A stretch of 64,000 bases of DNA from JAXMAR01 sp046350295 (GCA_046350295.1 JAXMAR010000042.1:1-64000); one strand, 5' to 3'. Shown: positions 20,109-29,641, counted from the stretch's first letter. Notes: a model not told the origin generated them from the letters alone. Numbers and translations: made by a program.

Positions 20109-21803
20109 ATGTTGCGAGTCGGCAAGTATGTGTTCAAGCGGGCGGAAACCAAGCAGGAACTGGACCAGATTCATCGCCTGAACTACCGGACCTTCGTGGA
20201 GGAGATCCCGCAGCACTCCTCCGCGAACAGCGGCGGCGGCGCCCTGGTTGACAAGTTCCACGAGAAGAACGCCTACCTCATCGGCCTGAACGGCGACAAC
20301 GTCGTCGCCATGAGCAGCGCGCACGACGAGCATCCCTTTTCGGTCGCCGAGCGGTTGCCCGACCCGAGCGTCCTCACCAGCCCGGGCACGCGCTCCCTGG
20401 AAGTACGGCTGCTGGCGATCGAGCCTTCCGAGCGGAACAACGTCGTACTCTTCTTCGGCCTGATGTACGTCATCTACGAGTACGCCCGCAAGAACGGCTA
20501 CACCCACCTGTTCATCTCGGCCTACGCCGACCGCGTCTCGCTCTACACCAAGCTCGGCTTCGCGCCGCTGGGGCCGGCCGTGAAAGGGGGGGCGGCGTCC
20601 TTCATCCCGATGATGCTCAAGCTGGACGAGATGCCGCTCAAGACGCTGCGCGTCAAGCAAATGTGGTTATCGCACGTGGACAAGACCATGGGACGCGAGT
20701 TCGAGCCGGTGTGCCTCTTGCCCGGACCGGTGACGATCTCCCGCGCGGTGCGCGACGCGTTTCACCAGCCGGCGATCTATCATCGCGGGCCCGAGTTCAT
20801 CGACCGCTTCGTCAAGGTCCGGCGCTTCCTCGGCGATATGGTGGGTGGCCGGGACGTGGCGATCCTCAACGGCAGCGGCACGCTCGCCAACGAGACCGTG
20901 GCAGCGACACTGGCGGCCGAGCGGGCCACGGGCCGGTCGCAGGGCAGGGGAGTCCTCCTGATCAACGGCGAGTTCGGTGAGCGCCTGGCGAAGCAGGCGG
21001 TGCGCTTCGGGCTGGAGCCGCGCGTGCTGACCTGGCCCTGGGGCGAGCCCTGGAACCTGGAGGAAATCGAGGAGACGCTGCGGAACGAGCCCGAAGGGAG
21101 CTGGATCTGGGGCGTCCATCAGGAGTCGAGCACCGGCGTGTTGAATGACCTGCCGGGGCTGGTGAAGATCGCGGCGGCGCGCGGCATTCGCGTCTGCGCC
21201 GACTGCATCAGCAGCCTGGGGGCCGTGCCGCTGGACCTGAGCCAGGTCTATCTGGCGTCGGGCACGTCGGGCAAGTCGCTGGCGTCCTTCGCCGGAGCGG
21301 CGCTGGTCTTCGCCGACAAGGAAGCGCTCAGCCACCTGGATCGCCGCCACGTGCCGAGCTATTTCGATCTCATGGCCCACCTCTCCAATGAGGGCCCCTG
21401 CTACACGTTCCCGTCGCCGACGCTCGCCGCGCTCGAAACCGCGCTCGAAGAATACAGGACGCCGCCCAAGGCCCAGGCCGCTTACGCCCGCTATCACGAG
21501 TTGGGCGTGCGCGTGCGGCAAGAGCTACGCCGCGTGGGCCTGTCGCCGCTTGCGCCGGAGCAACACGCGTCGCCGGTCATCACCACCTTCGCCCCGCCCG
21601 AGAACGAGAGCTCGCTCGAGTTCGTCAAGCGCTGCCGCTCGTGGGGCTATTCGCTTGGCGGCGAGAGCGGCTATCTTCTCCGCAAACGCTACGTGCAGAT
21701 CGCGACCATGGGACCGCTGCGCTGGGAACAGATCTACGGGCTATTCGACCGCCTCGAATCGGAGCTGGCGAAGAAAGCGCTGGTCGCCCCGGCACTGTCG
21801 TAG
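20109..21803 (+). CDS. GNAT-type acyltransferase fused to class V aminotransferase
   Basis: A 564-residue two-domain protein. Residues about 1-190 resemble a GNAT / autoinducer-synthase-like N-acyltransferase (ELDQIHRLNYRTFVEEIPQH, then EVRLLAIEPSERN and YTKLGFAPLG). Residues about 195-560 are a class V, PLP-dependent aminotransferase of the alanine-glyoxylate / 2-aminoethylphosphonate transaminase type: LLPGPVTISRAV at its start, GSGTLANE, ADCISSLGAVPLDLSQ, and the PLP lysine in GTSGKSLASF at about 389. The frame is uninterrupted across the join, so the fusion is real as read. The order suggests an amino group transfer and an acylation in one pathway, but substrates are unknown. RBS GGAGG precedes the ATG. 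Confidence 0.85.
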   Translation: MLRVGKYVFKRAETKQELDQIHRLNYRTFVEEIPQHSSANSGGGALVDKFHEKNAYLIGLNGDNVVAMSSAHDEHPFSVAERLPDPSVLTSPGTRSLEVRLLAIEPSERNNVVLFFGLMYVIYEYARKNGYTHLFISAYADRVSLYTKLGFAPLGPAVKGGAASFIPMMLKLDEMPLKTLRVKQMWLSHVDKTMGREFEPVCLLPGPVTISRAVRDAFHQPAIYHRGPEFIDRFVKVRRFLGDMVGGRDVAILNGSGTLANETVAATLAAERATGRSQGRGVLLINGEFGERLAKQAVRFGLEPRVLTWPWGEPWNLEEIEETLRNEPEGSWIWGVHQESSTGVLNDLPGLVKIAAARGIRVCADCISSLGAVPLDLSQVYLASGTSGKSLASFAGAALVFADKEALSHLDRRHVPSYFDLMAHLSNEGPCYTFPSPTLAALETALEEYRTPPKAQAAYARYHELGVRVRQELRRVGLSPLAPEQHASPVITTFAPPENESSLEFVKRCRSWGYSLGGESGYLLRKRYVQIATMGPLRWEQIYGLFDRLESELAKKALVAPALS

Positions 21804-21890
21804 AGGTGTCGCGCTGGGCTCCCACCCCAGCGGCAGGCGCCGGTCGGTTCCGCAACGCTTTGATCTTTTCTCGGTGGGCCTCGGCCCACC

Positions 21891-23229
21891 CTACCCCACC
21901 ATCAAATAGGCCCGAAGTTCGCGGCAGACGCGCTCAGCGAAGCCGCGCCGCATCGTCGCATCGGCCTCGTCGGCGCTCGGTTCGAGGATCACGTGAAACT
22001 CGACAAGGCTGCGGCCTTCCCGGCTGGCCTTCTCCATGTGCAGCTCGATGTGGAGGTGTTTCGGGGCCGGCGCCGCGGGGCGCTTCAGGCCGAGCAAGGA
22101 GAGCAGGCCGGAAGGGCGCGGGGCAGGACGGGAGCGCGGATCGGCGATGCGGATGCGGATCTTTCCCGGCAGGCTCGACACCACCTCGGCGCCCACCTGT
22201 TCGAAGAAACCGCGCAGCTTCATGATCGCGATCGATTCCGGCATCCAGGCGTCGAACCGATCGAGGACGTCGAGATCTTCCAGCAGCGGCGTCTCGCTCG
22301 TGTCCGCCAGGTCCGATTGAGGCGCAAAGGTCTCTCCCGGAGCGATGTCGAAGCCGGCGGCGGCGCTAAACAACTCGGCCAGTTCGCGGGCGCCGCCGGG
22401 GCGCTCGGCGGGGTTCTTGGCGAGGAGACGATGCACGAGCGCCTCGACCTTGGCGGGCACGTCGGCGGCGCCGCAATCGGCGAACAGGGGCGGTCGCTCC
22501 TGCAGATGAGCGAGCAGGATGTCGTCAACACTCTTGGCGTCGGCGAAGGGCAGGCGCCCGGTCAGCACCTGGAACAACAGTACGCCGACACCGTAGAGAT
22601 CGCTCCGCTGGTCGACCGGCTCCTTGCGAATCTGCTCGGGGGAGATGAAGTCGGGCGTGCCGCCGCCGATCGTGTCGCGGCCGCCGATGAGTTTGTCGAC
22701 GGCGAAGTAGACGCCGGCCGAGGCGCCAAGGCCGGCGAGGCCGAAGTCCATGAAGCTTGAGATGCGCCTGCGGCGCGGCGGCGTCGACGACCATGATGTT
22801 GGCCGGCGTCAGATCTCGATGCAGGACGCCCTTGTCGTGCATGAAGTGCAGCGCCTGGCAGAGCTGGCCCAGGAGGCGGGCGACGCGCGGCAGCGGCAAG
22901 CGTCCTTCTTGCCGGAGCAGCTGGTCAAGCGTGACGCCGGGAACATACTCCTGGACGAGGAACGGCGCCTCGGCGTCGTAGGGATCGGCGTCGAGGAGAG
23001 AAACGATATGCGGATGGCGCAGGCGGCCGAGCAGGTCGATCTCCGCCTCGAATCGGCGTCGGCTGAGCGCGTCCGAGGCGAGGCGTTCATGCATGACCTT
23101 GATCACGACAGGAGTCTGGTCGTGGACGTTCTTACCGAGGAACGCCTGGGCCATACCGCCCGAGCCGAGCAGGCGAATCGGTTGATAGGCGCCGAGAAGG
23201 AGCGTGGAGGAGGTGAGCGTGGCGTGCAT
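21891..23229 (-). pseudogene. Hanks-type Ser/Thr protein kinase, one frameshift
   Basis: The two pieces together form one kinase. The N-terminal piece has the Gly loop GSGGMAQAFLG, the lysine in VVIKVM and the catalytic HRDLTPANIM. The second piece, in another frame, begins exactly with MDFGLAGLG, the DFG metal site, and continues with TPDFISPEQI and the D-x-Y-x-x-G region. The junction near 22751 reads LKL-HGL in one frame and LKL-MDFGL if one base is removed (or two added). After the kinase fold (about 270 residues) is a C-terminal region of about 190 residues (ESIAIMKLRGFFEQVGAEVVSSLPGKIRIRI onward) with no transmembrane helix, which I do not recognise. The kinase is probably functional if the shift is an error. 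ATG at 23229 chosen because it gives the Gly loop about 20 residues in. Confidence 0.85.
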
Positions 23230-23434
23230 GCGCGGCAAGGAGTGGAGGAAGAGCGCCTTGGTGTCGGCGAGGTTAGCCGAGGGGATGCGCAACCATAGGT
23301 CGCGGACGGGGGGGAGGCAAGTCGATGGGGTGGGATTGCGGTCGCAGAAGACGTGCGCGATCGTCGTCTTTCGCGCCGCGAAAACGACCCTGAGCGCAAT
23401 CCCTTTGGGAACGAAAGGGGGGCGCTAGCAGCCT

Positions 23435-24208
23435 TTATTTCTCCTGGCGCAGCTCCAGGGTGAAAGGCCCGGTCTGGGCAAAGTTAGTGGAGCCGGCGAT
23501 GACGTGAACGATCCCATCCTTGGCCGGCCTGGTGACGATGCGCGAGTCTAGTTTGCCGCCCTTGTCGTCGTCCTCCGCGAGGAGCTTGCCGGAGGCGTCG
23601 CGCAGCTCGAGGTAGCTGTCGATTTTCTTGCTGGTCAGGTCGATGCGATAGCTCTTGCCGGCCTGCAGCTTGACCTGGTAGACGATCTCCTGGCGCTCCG
23701 CGGTGAGCTGGCCCTCGATGCGCAGCGGCTTCTTGCCTACCTCGTAGACCTTGGGTTCGCGGAAGACGGTCGCCTGGGGAAGGATCTGCAGGTGAAAGGC
23801 GCCGGGCGTCCCGTGCAAGGAAGAGGCGTACAGTTCATACGGGGCGCCCTCGGCCGGAAAAGAAAGGCTGAGGAGCGAATTGAGGCCGCCGCCGCTGTCG
23901 TCGTCAAACGCGATAATGTCCCCCTTCTTGTCTTTCAGGAGGAGGAAGCAGTCGAGCTTGGGGTCGTCGGTGTCCATGGTGATGCGGTAGCGGATCGCCG
24001 GGTTTGGCTTGATCGTGAAGACCTTGGACGGCATATCGAAGGTCTTGTCCATGTGATCAAACTTGAATTTGGGGTCGTCCTTCTTGATCTCCCCGTTCAC
24101 GGTCGCGCCCTTGGGCCCGATGTCGAGGACCTTGGCCTTCTCGCCGGCGGGGAAGGAGGGGACCAGGAACGGGACAAGAACCAACGCGAGAAGAGGCAGA
24201 CGCGGCAT
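23435..24208 (-). CDS. secreted protein with pre-peptidase C-terminal-like domains
   Basis: A 257-residue exported protein: a signal peptide (MPRLPLLALVLVPFLVPSFPAG), then two beta-sandwich repeats of the PPC type. The repeats are recognisable as YRITMDTDDPKLDCFLLLKDKKGDIIAFDDDSGG and YRIDLTSKKIDSYLELRDASGKLLAEDDDKGG, each with the SYLEL-x-D and D-D-x-x-G pattern that may bind calcium. No catalytic domain is attached, which differs from the usual use of PPC domains as tails of secreted proteases. It probably acts outside the cytoplasm as a binding or structural protein. Confidence 0.8.
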   Translation of the reverse strand: MPRLPLLALVLVPFLVPSFPAGEKAKVLDIGPKGATVNGEIKKDDPKFKFDHMDKTFDMPSKVFTIKPNPAIRYRITMDTDDPKLDCFLLLKDKKGDIIAFDDDSGGGLNSLLSLSFPAEGAPYELYASSLHGTPGAFHLQILPQATVFREPKVYEVGKKPLRIEGQLTAERQEIVYQVKLQAGKSYRIDLTSKKIDSYLELRDASGKLLAEDDDKGGKLDSRIVTRPAKDGIVHVIAGSTNFAQTGPFTLELRQEK

Positions 24209-24306
24209 GGCCGGGGCTCCAGTCGTTGCGAGTCGAGTCGTTTGACGATGGATTTGTTTTCGCGTTCCGAGCGCCGATTGTCAATGCGGCGCAGTCTCTG
24301 GCTTAC

Positions 24307-24393
24307 AAAACGACGGCTGGAACGACGGCTGGAAATCGAGGCCGCGACGAAAAACGACGGCTGGAACGACGGCCGGAAATCGAGGCCGCGACG
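24307..24393. repeat. 43-bp tandem direct repeat, two copies
   Basis: Positions 24307-24349 and 24351-24393 are 43-base copies separated by one A, with one mismatch (GCTGG versus GCCGG). Each copy itself contains two near-copies of ACGACGGCTGGAA. A shorter relative (AACGACTGGAGCC on the other strand near 24210) borders the upstream gene. No spacers, so it is not a CRISPR. Confidence 0.85.
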
Positions 24394-24405
24394 GGTCCCA
24401 GACAG

Positions 24406-24492
24406 TTAAACATAAGAGCGATTATCGGACGTTGGCCGCGCGGTCCAGAATTGAGCCGGCAGGCAACGTCCGATAATGTCCGTTATGTTTAA
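24406..24492. repeat. long interrupted palindrome
   Basis: An 87-base imperfect palindrome. Outer arms of 10 bp (TTAAACATAA at 24406-24415, TTATGTTTAA at 24483-24492) and inner arms of 14 bp (ATTATCGGACGTTG at 24421-24434, CAACGTCCGATAAT at 24464-24477) are both perfect and are separated by 5-base mismatched steps. The 29-base centre holds a further GCCG/CGGC pair. It lies downstream of accA. No T-run follows, so it is not a standard terminator. Confidence 0.85.
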
Positions 24493-24552
24493 TTGCGTTT
24501 GGCCGCGGAAAAACCGGGATTCTTGCGGCCGGACCCACCCAAAAGACGCGTC

Positions 24553-25551
24553 TCACGCCATCTCGCCGGTCGCGTAACCTGCGGAGCCTTCGTCGAAGAC
24601 GCCCATGCGGCGGAACTTCTGGTAGCGCTGTTCGACAAGTTCTTCGAGGGGGATCCTGGACAGGTCGCGGAGATAGCGCAGCAGGTAAGCTTTGAGGATG
24701 TTTCCCATCGTGCGCGGATCGCGGTGCGCGCCTCCCAGCGGTTCCGGCAGAATCTCGTCGATGACACGCAGCTTGAAAAGGTCCCGCGATGTCAACCGCA
24801 GGGCGTCCGCCGCTTGCCGTTTCGTCTGCTCGTTGGCTTCCTTCCACAGGATGCCGGCGCACCCTTCCGGGCTGATGACGGAGTAATACGCGAACTCCAG
24901 CATGGCGACCCGATCGCCGATGCCGATGCCGAGGGCGCCTCCGGATCCCCCCTCCCCGATGACGATGCAAATGATCGGCGTCGCGAGGCGCGACATCTCC
25001 AGAAGGTTGGTGGCGATCAGGGGCGCCTGGCCGCGCTCCTCGGCGCCGATGCCGGGGAAGGCGCCGGGCGTGTCGATGAGGCAGATGATCGGCAGGCGAA
25101 ACTTCGCCGCGAGGCGCATCTTGTTGAGCGCCTTGCGATAGCCCTCGGGGTGAGCGCAGCCATAGAGGCATTCGCTGCGTTCCTTGAGAGTGTGCCCCTT
25201 CTGATGCCCGATAAGCATGACGCGATAGTCGCCGATGCGCGCCAGGCCGGAACGCAGAGCGCGGTCGTCGCCGATGGCGCGATCGCCGTGCAGCTCGACG
25301 AAGTCGTCGAAGATCATCCCAATGTAGTCGGCCGTCTGAGGCCGATCGTTGTGGCGCGAGACGAGGACGGTGTCCCAGGCCGAGAGGTTGGCGTAGATGC
25401 GGCGGATGAGGTTCGCCACCTCGCGGCGCATGCGGCGAACTTCCTCGGACGGCCCCTCCTGCGGCTCGGTCTTGCTCTCGAGCTTGGAGAGCAAAGCCTC
25501 CATCTCGTAGATCTCTTTCTCGAACGGGAGCATGGTGCTCGGGGAAGCCAT
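24553..25551 (-). CDS. accA: acetyl-CoA carboxylase carboxyltransferase subunit alpha
   Basis: A 332-residue AccA. With AccD it moves carboxyl from carboxybiotin to acetyl-CoA, the first step of fatty acid synthesis. Diagnostic stretches: ARHNDRPQT-like (VSRHNDRPQTADYI), DDFVELHGDRAIGDD, GHQKGHTLKER, LIDTPGAFPGIGAEERGQ and GEGGSGGALGIGIGD, SVISPEGCAGILWK. Length is close to the usual 315-330. The chosen ATG (MASPSTMLPFEKEI) has GGAG seven bases upstream; a longer frame to 25587 is less likely. Its accD partner is not in this window. Confidence 0.95.
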   Translation of the reverse strand: MASPSTMLPFEKEIYEMEALLSKLESKTEPQEGPSEEVRRMRREVANLIRRIYANLSAWDTVLVSRHNDRPQTADYIGMIFDDFVELHGDRAIGDDRALRSGLARIGDYRVMLIGHQKGHTLKERSECLYGCAHPEGYRKALNKMRLAAKFRLPIICLIDTPGAFPGIGAEERGQAPLIATNLLEMSRLATPIICIVIGEGGSGGALGIGIGDRVAMLEFAYYSVISPEGCAGILWKEANEQTKRQAADALRLTSRDLFKLRVIDEILPEPLGGAHRDPRTMGNILKAYLLRYLRDLSRIPLEELVEQRYQKFRRMGVFDEGSAGYATGEMA

Positions 25552-25672
25552 GGTCGCTCCATGCGAATCGGCGGCGCCGGCGGACAAACAGAAATATTAT
25601 CAGGACGGAGGTCCTGAGTCATCAGTCCTTGCGGTCGCGCGGACCATGTGGCCGCGCGAGCGAACTGCGGGC

Positions 25673-27484
25673 CTAAGGGATCATCCACGAGAAGACATAG
25701 GCCTGCAGCAACACGAGCACGCCCATGAGGAGCGCCAGCAGGATGCTGTGCCAGAAGACGAAACGCAGGATCGGCGCCTCCTGGCCGTGCTGCTCGGTGG
25801 CGACGGCGGCGACAACAATGCTCTGCGCGTCGATCATCTTACCCATGACGCCGCCGGTGCTGTTGGCGGAGGCGAGGAGGATGCCGGCTTTCGCCTCGCT
25901 CAAAGGCAGATAGCCCCCCTGGACAAGCTGGCCGGCGGTGATGACCTGAAGGCTGCCGAAGAGCGCGTTGGACGAGGTATCGGAACCGGTGAGGGCGACG
26001 CCGAGCCAGCCGAGGAGAGCGGCGAACATTGGGTACAGGTAGCCGGTCTGGGTGAAGGCGAGGCCGAGCGTGGCGTCCATGCCGCTGAAACGCGTGGTGA
26101 AAGCAATGGCAAGCATGCAGGCGATGGTAAAAAGGGGAACGCACATGGCGCGAAGCGTCTTGCGCAGGACGAGGAAGAAGTCGAGGAGGGAGACGCGCAG
26201 CCAGAGCGCGCTGAGAATCGCGGCGAGAAAAATGCTGGTCCCGGTGGCGGACAGCCAGTTGAACTCGTAGAAGGCGGATTCGATCTCCCTGCTTTTCACG
26301 ACCGGGCGGTCGCGTGCGATGCGGGCATCCAGATGCGGGACGCGCACCATGATAAGACCGGGGTGCACTTGAATCTGGTCGTCGCTGTTCTTGAAATCGG
26401 CGCGCACCTTGGCGGTCGGGGCGCCGAGGCTGGATTTGACTTGCGGCAGACCCCAGAGAAACACGAGGATCGTGAGCAAGAGCCACGGAATCCAGGCGTG
26501 GACGAGTTGCGCTGGAGAGTAGCTTGATTCGGACCCGGAGTGGCCCGCCTTCGCGGCGCCGGGGATCGGTGACGCTGTCGACGAATCTTGTCGTTCGGGC
26601 TCTCGTTCGTCCGGGAACTTCCAGGTCTCGCGCGGCTGCCAGAAGCGAAGGAAGATGGCCAGGCTCACCAGCGAGATCAGTCCGCCGGCGACGTCGACCA
26701 GCCAGGGACCGTGGAAGTTGGCGGTGAGAAACTGCACGAGCGCGAAGCTGCCGCCGCAAACGACGAGCGCCGGCCAGACGCCGACAACGCCGCGCCAGCC
26801 GGCCATGACCCAGACGAGCCAGGCCGGGACGATTAAGGAGAAGAGGGGCAACTGCCGCCCGGCCATCGCACTGAGCGTGGTCTCGTCGATCTTGGTGACG
26901 TTGGCCAGCGTCAGGATCGGCGTACCGAGGGCGCCGAAAGCGACAGGGGAAGTGTTGGCGAGCAGGGCCAGGCCGGCGGCGTAGAGCGGCCGGAAGCCGG
27001 CGCCCATCATCAGGGCGGCAGAGATGGCGACCGGCGTGCCAAAGCCTGCGGCCCCTTCGATGAAGGCGCCAAAGGAGAACGCGATCAACAGCGCCTGAAT
27101 GCGGCGGTCGCCGGAAAGCGAGGCGACGGAACGTTTGACGATCTCGAACGTTCCGGAGTGAACGGTCAGATGGTAAAGGAAGATGGCCGAGAGGACGATC
27201 CAGCCGATCGGCATCAAGCCGAACGCTGCCCCGTTGAGGGCGGCGGCGAGCATGGTCGGCGCCCAGTCATCGTAGTCCGCGGGACCGGCGCCGGATTCCC
27301 CGAGCGGCCGATATGCGACGATGGCCACGGTGAGGGCCGCCAGGAGACCCCAGAACGCCGCGCCCGCGGCAGAGACCCGTCCCGACGCGAGCAGTCCAAG
27401 GAGGAGGACGGTCGGCAACGCCGCGAGCAGCGTCGAGAGCCAGGGGGAGCCGAGCGGGTCATAGAGCTGGGTCCAGGCCGTCAT
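25673..27484 (-). CDS. L-lactate permease (LctP) family transporter
   Basis: A 603-residue polytopic membrane protein of the lactate permease family, with a dozen or more hydrophobic segments. Family motifs: LIAFSFGAFIEGAAGFGTPVAI, LLANTSPVAFGALGTPI, GVALTGSDTSSNALFGSLQ and ANSTGGVMGKMIDAQSIVVA. These proteins import lactate or glycolate with protons. A hydrophilic loop of about 100 residues (about 285-400) is inserted mid-protein. It is transcribed away from a paralogue at 27731; the two start codons are 246 bases apart. Confidence 0.9.
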   Translation of the reverse strand: MTAWTQLYDPLGSPWLSTLLAALPTVLLLGLLASGRVSAAGAAFWGLLAALTVAIVAYRPLGESGAGPADYDDWAPTMLAAALNGAAFGLMPIGWIVLSAIFLYHLTVHSGTFEIVKRSVASLSGDRRIQALLIAFSFGAFIEGAAGFGTPVAISAALMMGAGFRPLYAAGLALLANTSPVAFGALGTPILTLANVTKIDETTLSAMAGRQLPLFSLIVPAWLVWVMAGWRGVVGVWPALVVCGGSFALVQFLTANFHGPWLVDVAGGLISLVSLAIFLRFWQPRETWKFPDEREPERQDSSTASPIPGAAKAGHSGSESSYSPAQLVHAWIPWLLLTILVFLWGLPQVKSSLGAPTAKVRADFKNSDDQIQVHPGLIMVRVPHLDARIARDRPVVKSREIESAFYEFNWLSATGTSIFLAAILSALWLRVSLLDFFLVLRKTLRAMCVPLFTIACMLAIAFTTRFSGMDATLGLAFTQTGYLYPMFAALLGWLGVALTGSDTSSNALFGSLQVITAGQLVQGGYLPLSEAKAGILLASANSTGGVMGKMIDAQSIVVAAVATEQHGQEAPILRFVFWHSILLALLMGVLVLLQAYVFSWMIP

Positions 27485-27730
27485 GGGGAAGAATCCGGTT
27501 TGTCGGGGCGGCGTTTTTTGGTGGGGGCCTCCGGGGGCTTTTGCCGCCCGGTTCGCCTTCGCAATCGCTTCGTGGGGTGGTTGAACTGTAACGGGTGGCG
27601 AGTCCTCTTCGCCAGGAAAAACCGTTTCCTGCTTGCATCCCCGCCTGTGCCGCCTAGAATCGCGACATTGCGATGGGACGGCATCCGCCCTGCTTCCGTG
27701 CTAGCCGCGGCAAACGAAGAATTCTCTCCA

Positions 27731-29641
27731 ATGCTATTTGCCTATCAGCAGTCGTTGGACCCGCTGGCCGGGAAAATCTTCTGGTCGGGCTTGTGGTCCA
27801 CGCTCCTCTCGGCACTGCCCGTCGTCATTCTCTTTTACTTTCTCGTGCCGCGCCGCTGGATCGCCTACAAGGCGGGCGCGGCCGGCGCCCTGACGGCTCT
27901 GGTTCTCGCCATGCTCGTCTACGGCATGCCCCCCGAGATGGCCTGCTGGTCCTTCGTGCACGGCGCCCTGTTTGGCTTTTTGCCGGTTGGCTGGACGCTC
28001 TTCTGCGCCATGTTGCTCTACAACATCACGGTCGAAACGGGACAGTTCACCATCATTCGCCGCAGCGTCGCCGGCCTTTCCGCCGACGCGCGCGTCCAAG
28101 CAATGCTGATCGGCTTCTCCTTCGGCGCCTTCCTCGAAGGGGCCGCCGGCGCCGGCACCCCGGTCGCCATCTGCGGCGCCATCATGATCGGCCTCGGCTT
28201 CAAGCCGTTCACGGCAGCGGTCATCTGCCTGATCGCCAATACGTCACCGGTGGCATACGGCGGCCTGGGGACACCGCTGCTGGTGCTCTCGGGGGTGACC
28301 GAGATACCGACCGAAACCTTGAGCACCATGGCGGGCCACCAGCTGCCGTTCATATCGTTCATCGTGCCCTTGTGGATGGTGCGCTGCATGTGCTCGTGGA
28401 AAAAGACATTCGAGGTCTGGCCGGCCTTGCTAGTCTCTGGTGGATCGTTCGCTCTCTTTCAGTATTTCTTCGCGACCATGCACGAGCACGTCCCGGGCCT
28501 ACGCCTCTTCACCATGACGGACATTGGCGGCGGCATCTTCTCCCTCGTGGTCACCGCCATCTTTCTCCGCTTCTGGCAGCCGCGCGAGGTCTTTCACTAC
28601 GACAAGGAGGCGGCGCCCTCCGCCCCCCCTGCCCCGTCGGAGCCGGCGGGCGGGCCGGCAGGCGCCTCATCGCCCCATTCGCAAGAGGCGGCAGCCCTCA
28701 TGGGTGAAACGCCAAACACCGCGATGGAGACAGCGCCTCTCACGTTCGTCAACATCAGTCTCGCCTGGATGCCGTTCATCCTCATGTCCGTCTTCCTCAT
28801 GCTTACCGGCATCGTTCGCGAAAAAGAGGGACCGGCCAACTTCGTCGGCGCCGGACGTATCGCGATCTTCGGCATCGAAGGTTTCACGACGAACTACGGT
28901 GTTCCCATCCCGACGCTCCACAATGAATCCCATCGGGACCCGAGCCTCGAGCTCGACTCGAGCAAGCGCAAGGCGGAAAGCGCCATCTTCAACTTCGCCT
29001 GGCTGACAGCCCCGGGCACGGCCGTGTTTTTCGCCTGCCTCTCCTCCATGGCCATGCTGCGGATGAACTTCAGCCAAGTCCGGGCCGTCCTGCGCCGCAC
29101 CATTCTTCAGATGAGAATCCCGATCCCGACCATCGCCTTCATGCTCGGCCTCAGCTATGTCACACGCTACTCCGGGATGGACGCCACGCTCGGCTACGCT
29201 TTTTCCTATACGGGCATTCTCTATCCCTTCTTCGCCGCCATCCTCGGCTGGCTCGGCGTCTTCCTCACCGGCACCGACGCCGGCTCCAACGCCCTCTTCG
29301 GCAGCCTCCAGAAGATCACCGCCATCCAGATCTACGGACACAACGGCGGCCCCTTCGCCCTGCCGACCGTGGAGCAAGCCCAGGTGCTCATCTGCACCGC
29401 CAACAGCACCGGCGGCGTGATGGGTAAGATGATCGACGCCCAGAGCATCTGTGTCGCCACCGCCGCGACCAACCAGCTCGGCAAGGAAGCCGATATCTTC
29501 AAAGCCGTCCTGTGGCACTCGATCATCCTCGCCTCGATCATCGGCCTGATGACGCTGCTGCAAGCCTACGTCTTCCCCTTCACCAGGATGGTGCCGTTCT
29601 TCTTCACAGGGATGCTACCACGGCTGCCAGTTGGGCCGTAA
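27731..29641 (+). CDS. L-lactate permease (LctP) family transporter, second copy
   Basis: A 636-residue paralogue of the divergent upstream permease, with the same motifs (FSFGAFLEGAAGAGTPVAICGA, LIANTSPVAYGGLGTPLL, FLTGTDAGSNALFGSLQ, ANSTGGVMGKMIDAQSICVA). Ten or more hydrophobic segments. A long mid-protein loop (about 300-430), Pro/Ala-rich at its start, is present here as well. The frame extends upstream to 27158, but the ATG at 27731 is chosen because it starts the permease alignment (MLFAYQQSLDPL) and the upstream part overlaps the divergent gene. Substrate probably lactate or a related 2-hydroxy acid. Confidence 0.9.
   Translation: MLFAYQQSLDPLAGKIFWSGLWSTLLSALPVVILFYFLVPRRWIAYKAGAAGALTALVLAMLVYGMPPEMACWSFVHGALFGFLPVGWTLFCAMLLYNITVETGQFTIIRRSVAGLSADARVQAMLIGFSFGAFLEGAAGAGTPVAICGAIMIGLGFKPFTAAVICLIANTSPVAYGGLGTPLLVLSGVTEIPTETLSTMAGHQLPFISFIVPLWMVRCMCSWKKTFEVWPALLVSGGSFALFQYFFATMHEHVPGLRLFTMTDIGGGIFSLVVTAIFLRFWQPREVFHYDKEAAPSAPPAPSEPAGGPAGASSPHSQEAAALMGETPNTAMETAPLTFVNISLAWMPFILMSVFLMLTGIVREKEGPANFVGAGRIAIFGIEGFTTNYGVPIPTLHNESHRDPSLELDSSKRKAESAIFNFAWLTAPGTAVFFACLSSMAMLRMNFSQVRAVLRRTILQMRIPIPTIAFMLGLSYVTRYSGMDATLGYAFSYTGILYPFFAAILGWLGVFLTGTDAGSNALFGSLQKITAIQIYGHNGGPFALPTVEQAQVLICTANSTGGVMGKMIDAQSICVATAATNQLGKEADIFKAVLWHSIILASIIGLMTLLQAYVFPFTRMVPFFFTGMLPRLPVGP

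Noticed and set aside
24307..24393. CRISPR array
   Set aside because: Only two copies lie one base apart, with no spacers and no cas genes.
24406..24492. Integron attC site
   Set aside because: The outer boxes read GTTAAAC...GTTTAAT from left to right, the reverse of the RYYYAAC...GTTRRRY order of attC, and no integrase is near.
27158..27730. N-terminal extension of the second lactate permease
   Set aside because: It overlaps the divergent permease gene and lacks permease sequence; ATG 27731 starts the alignment.
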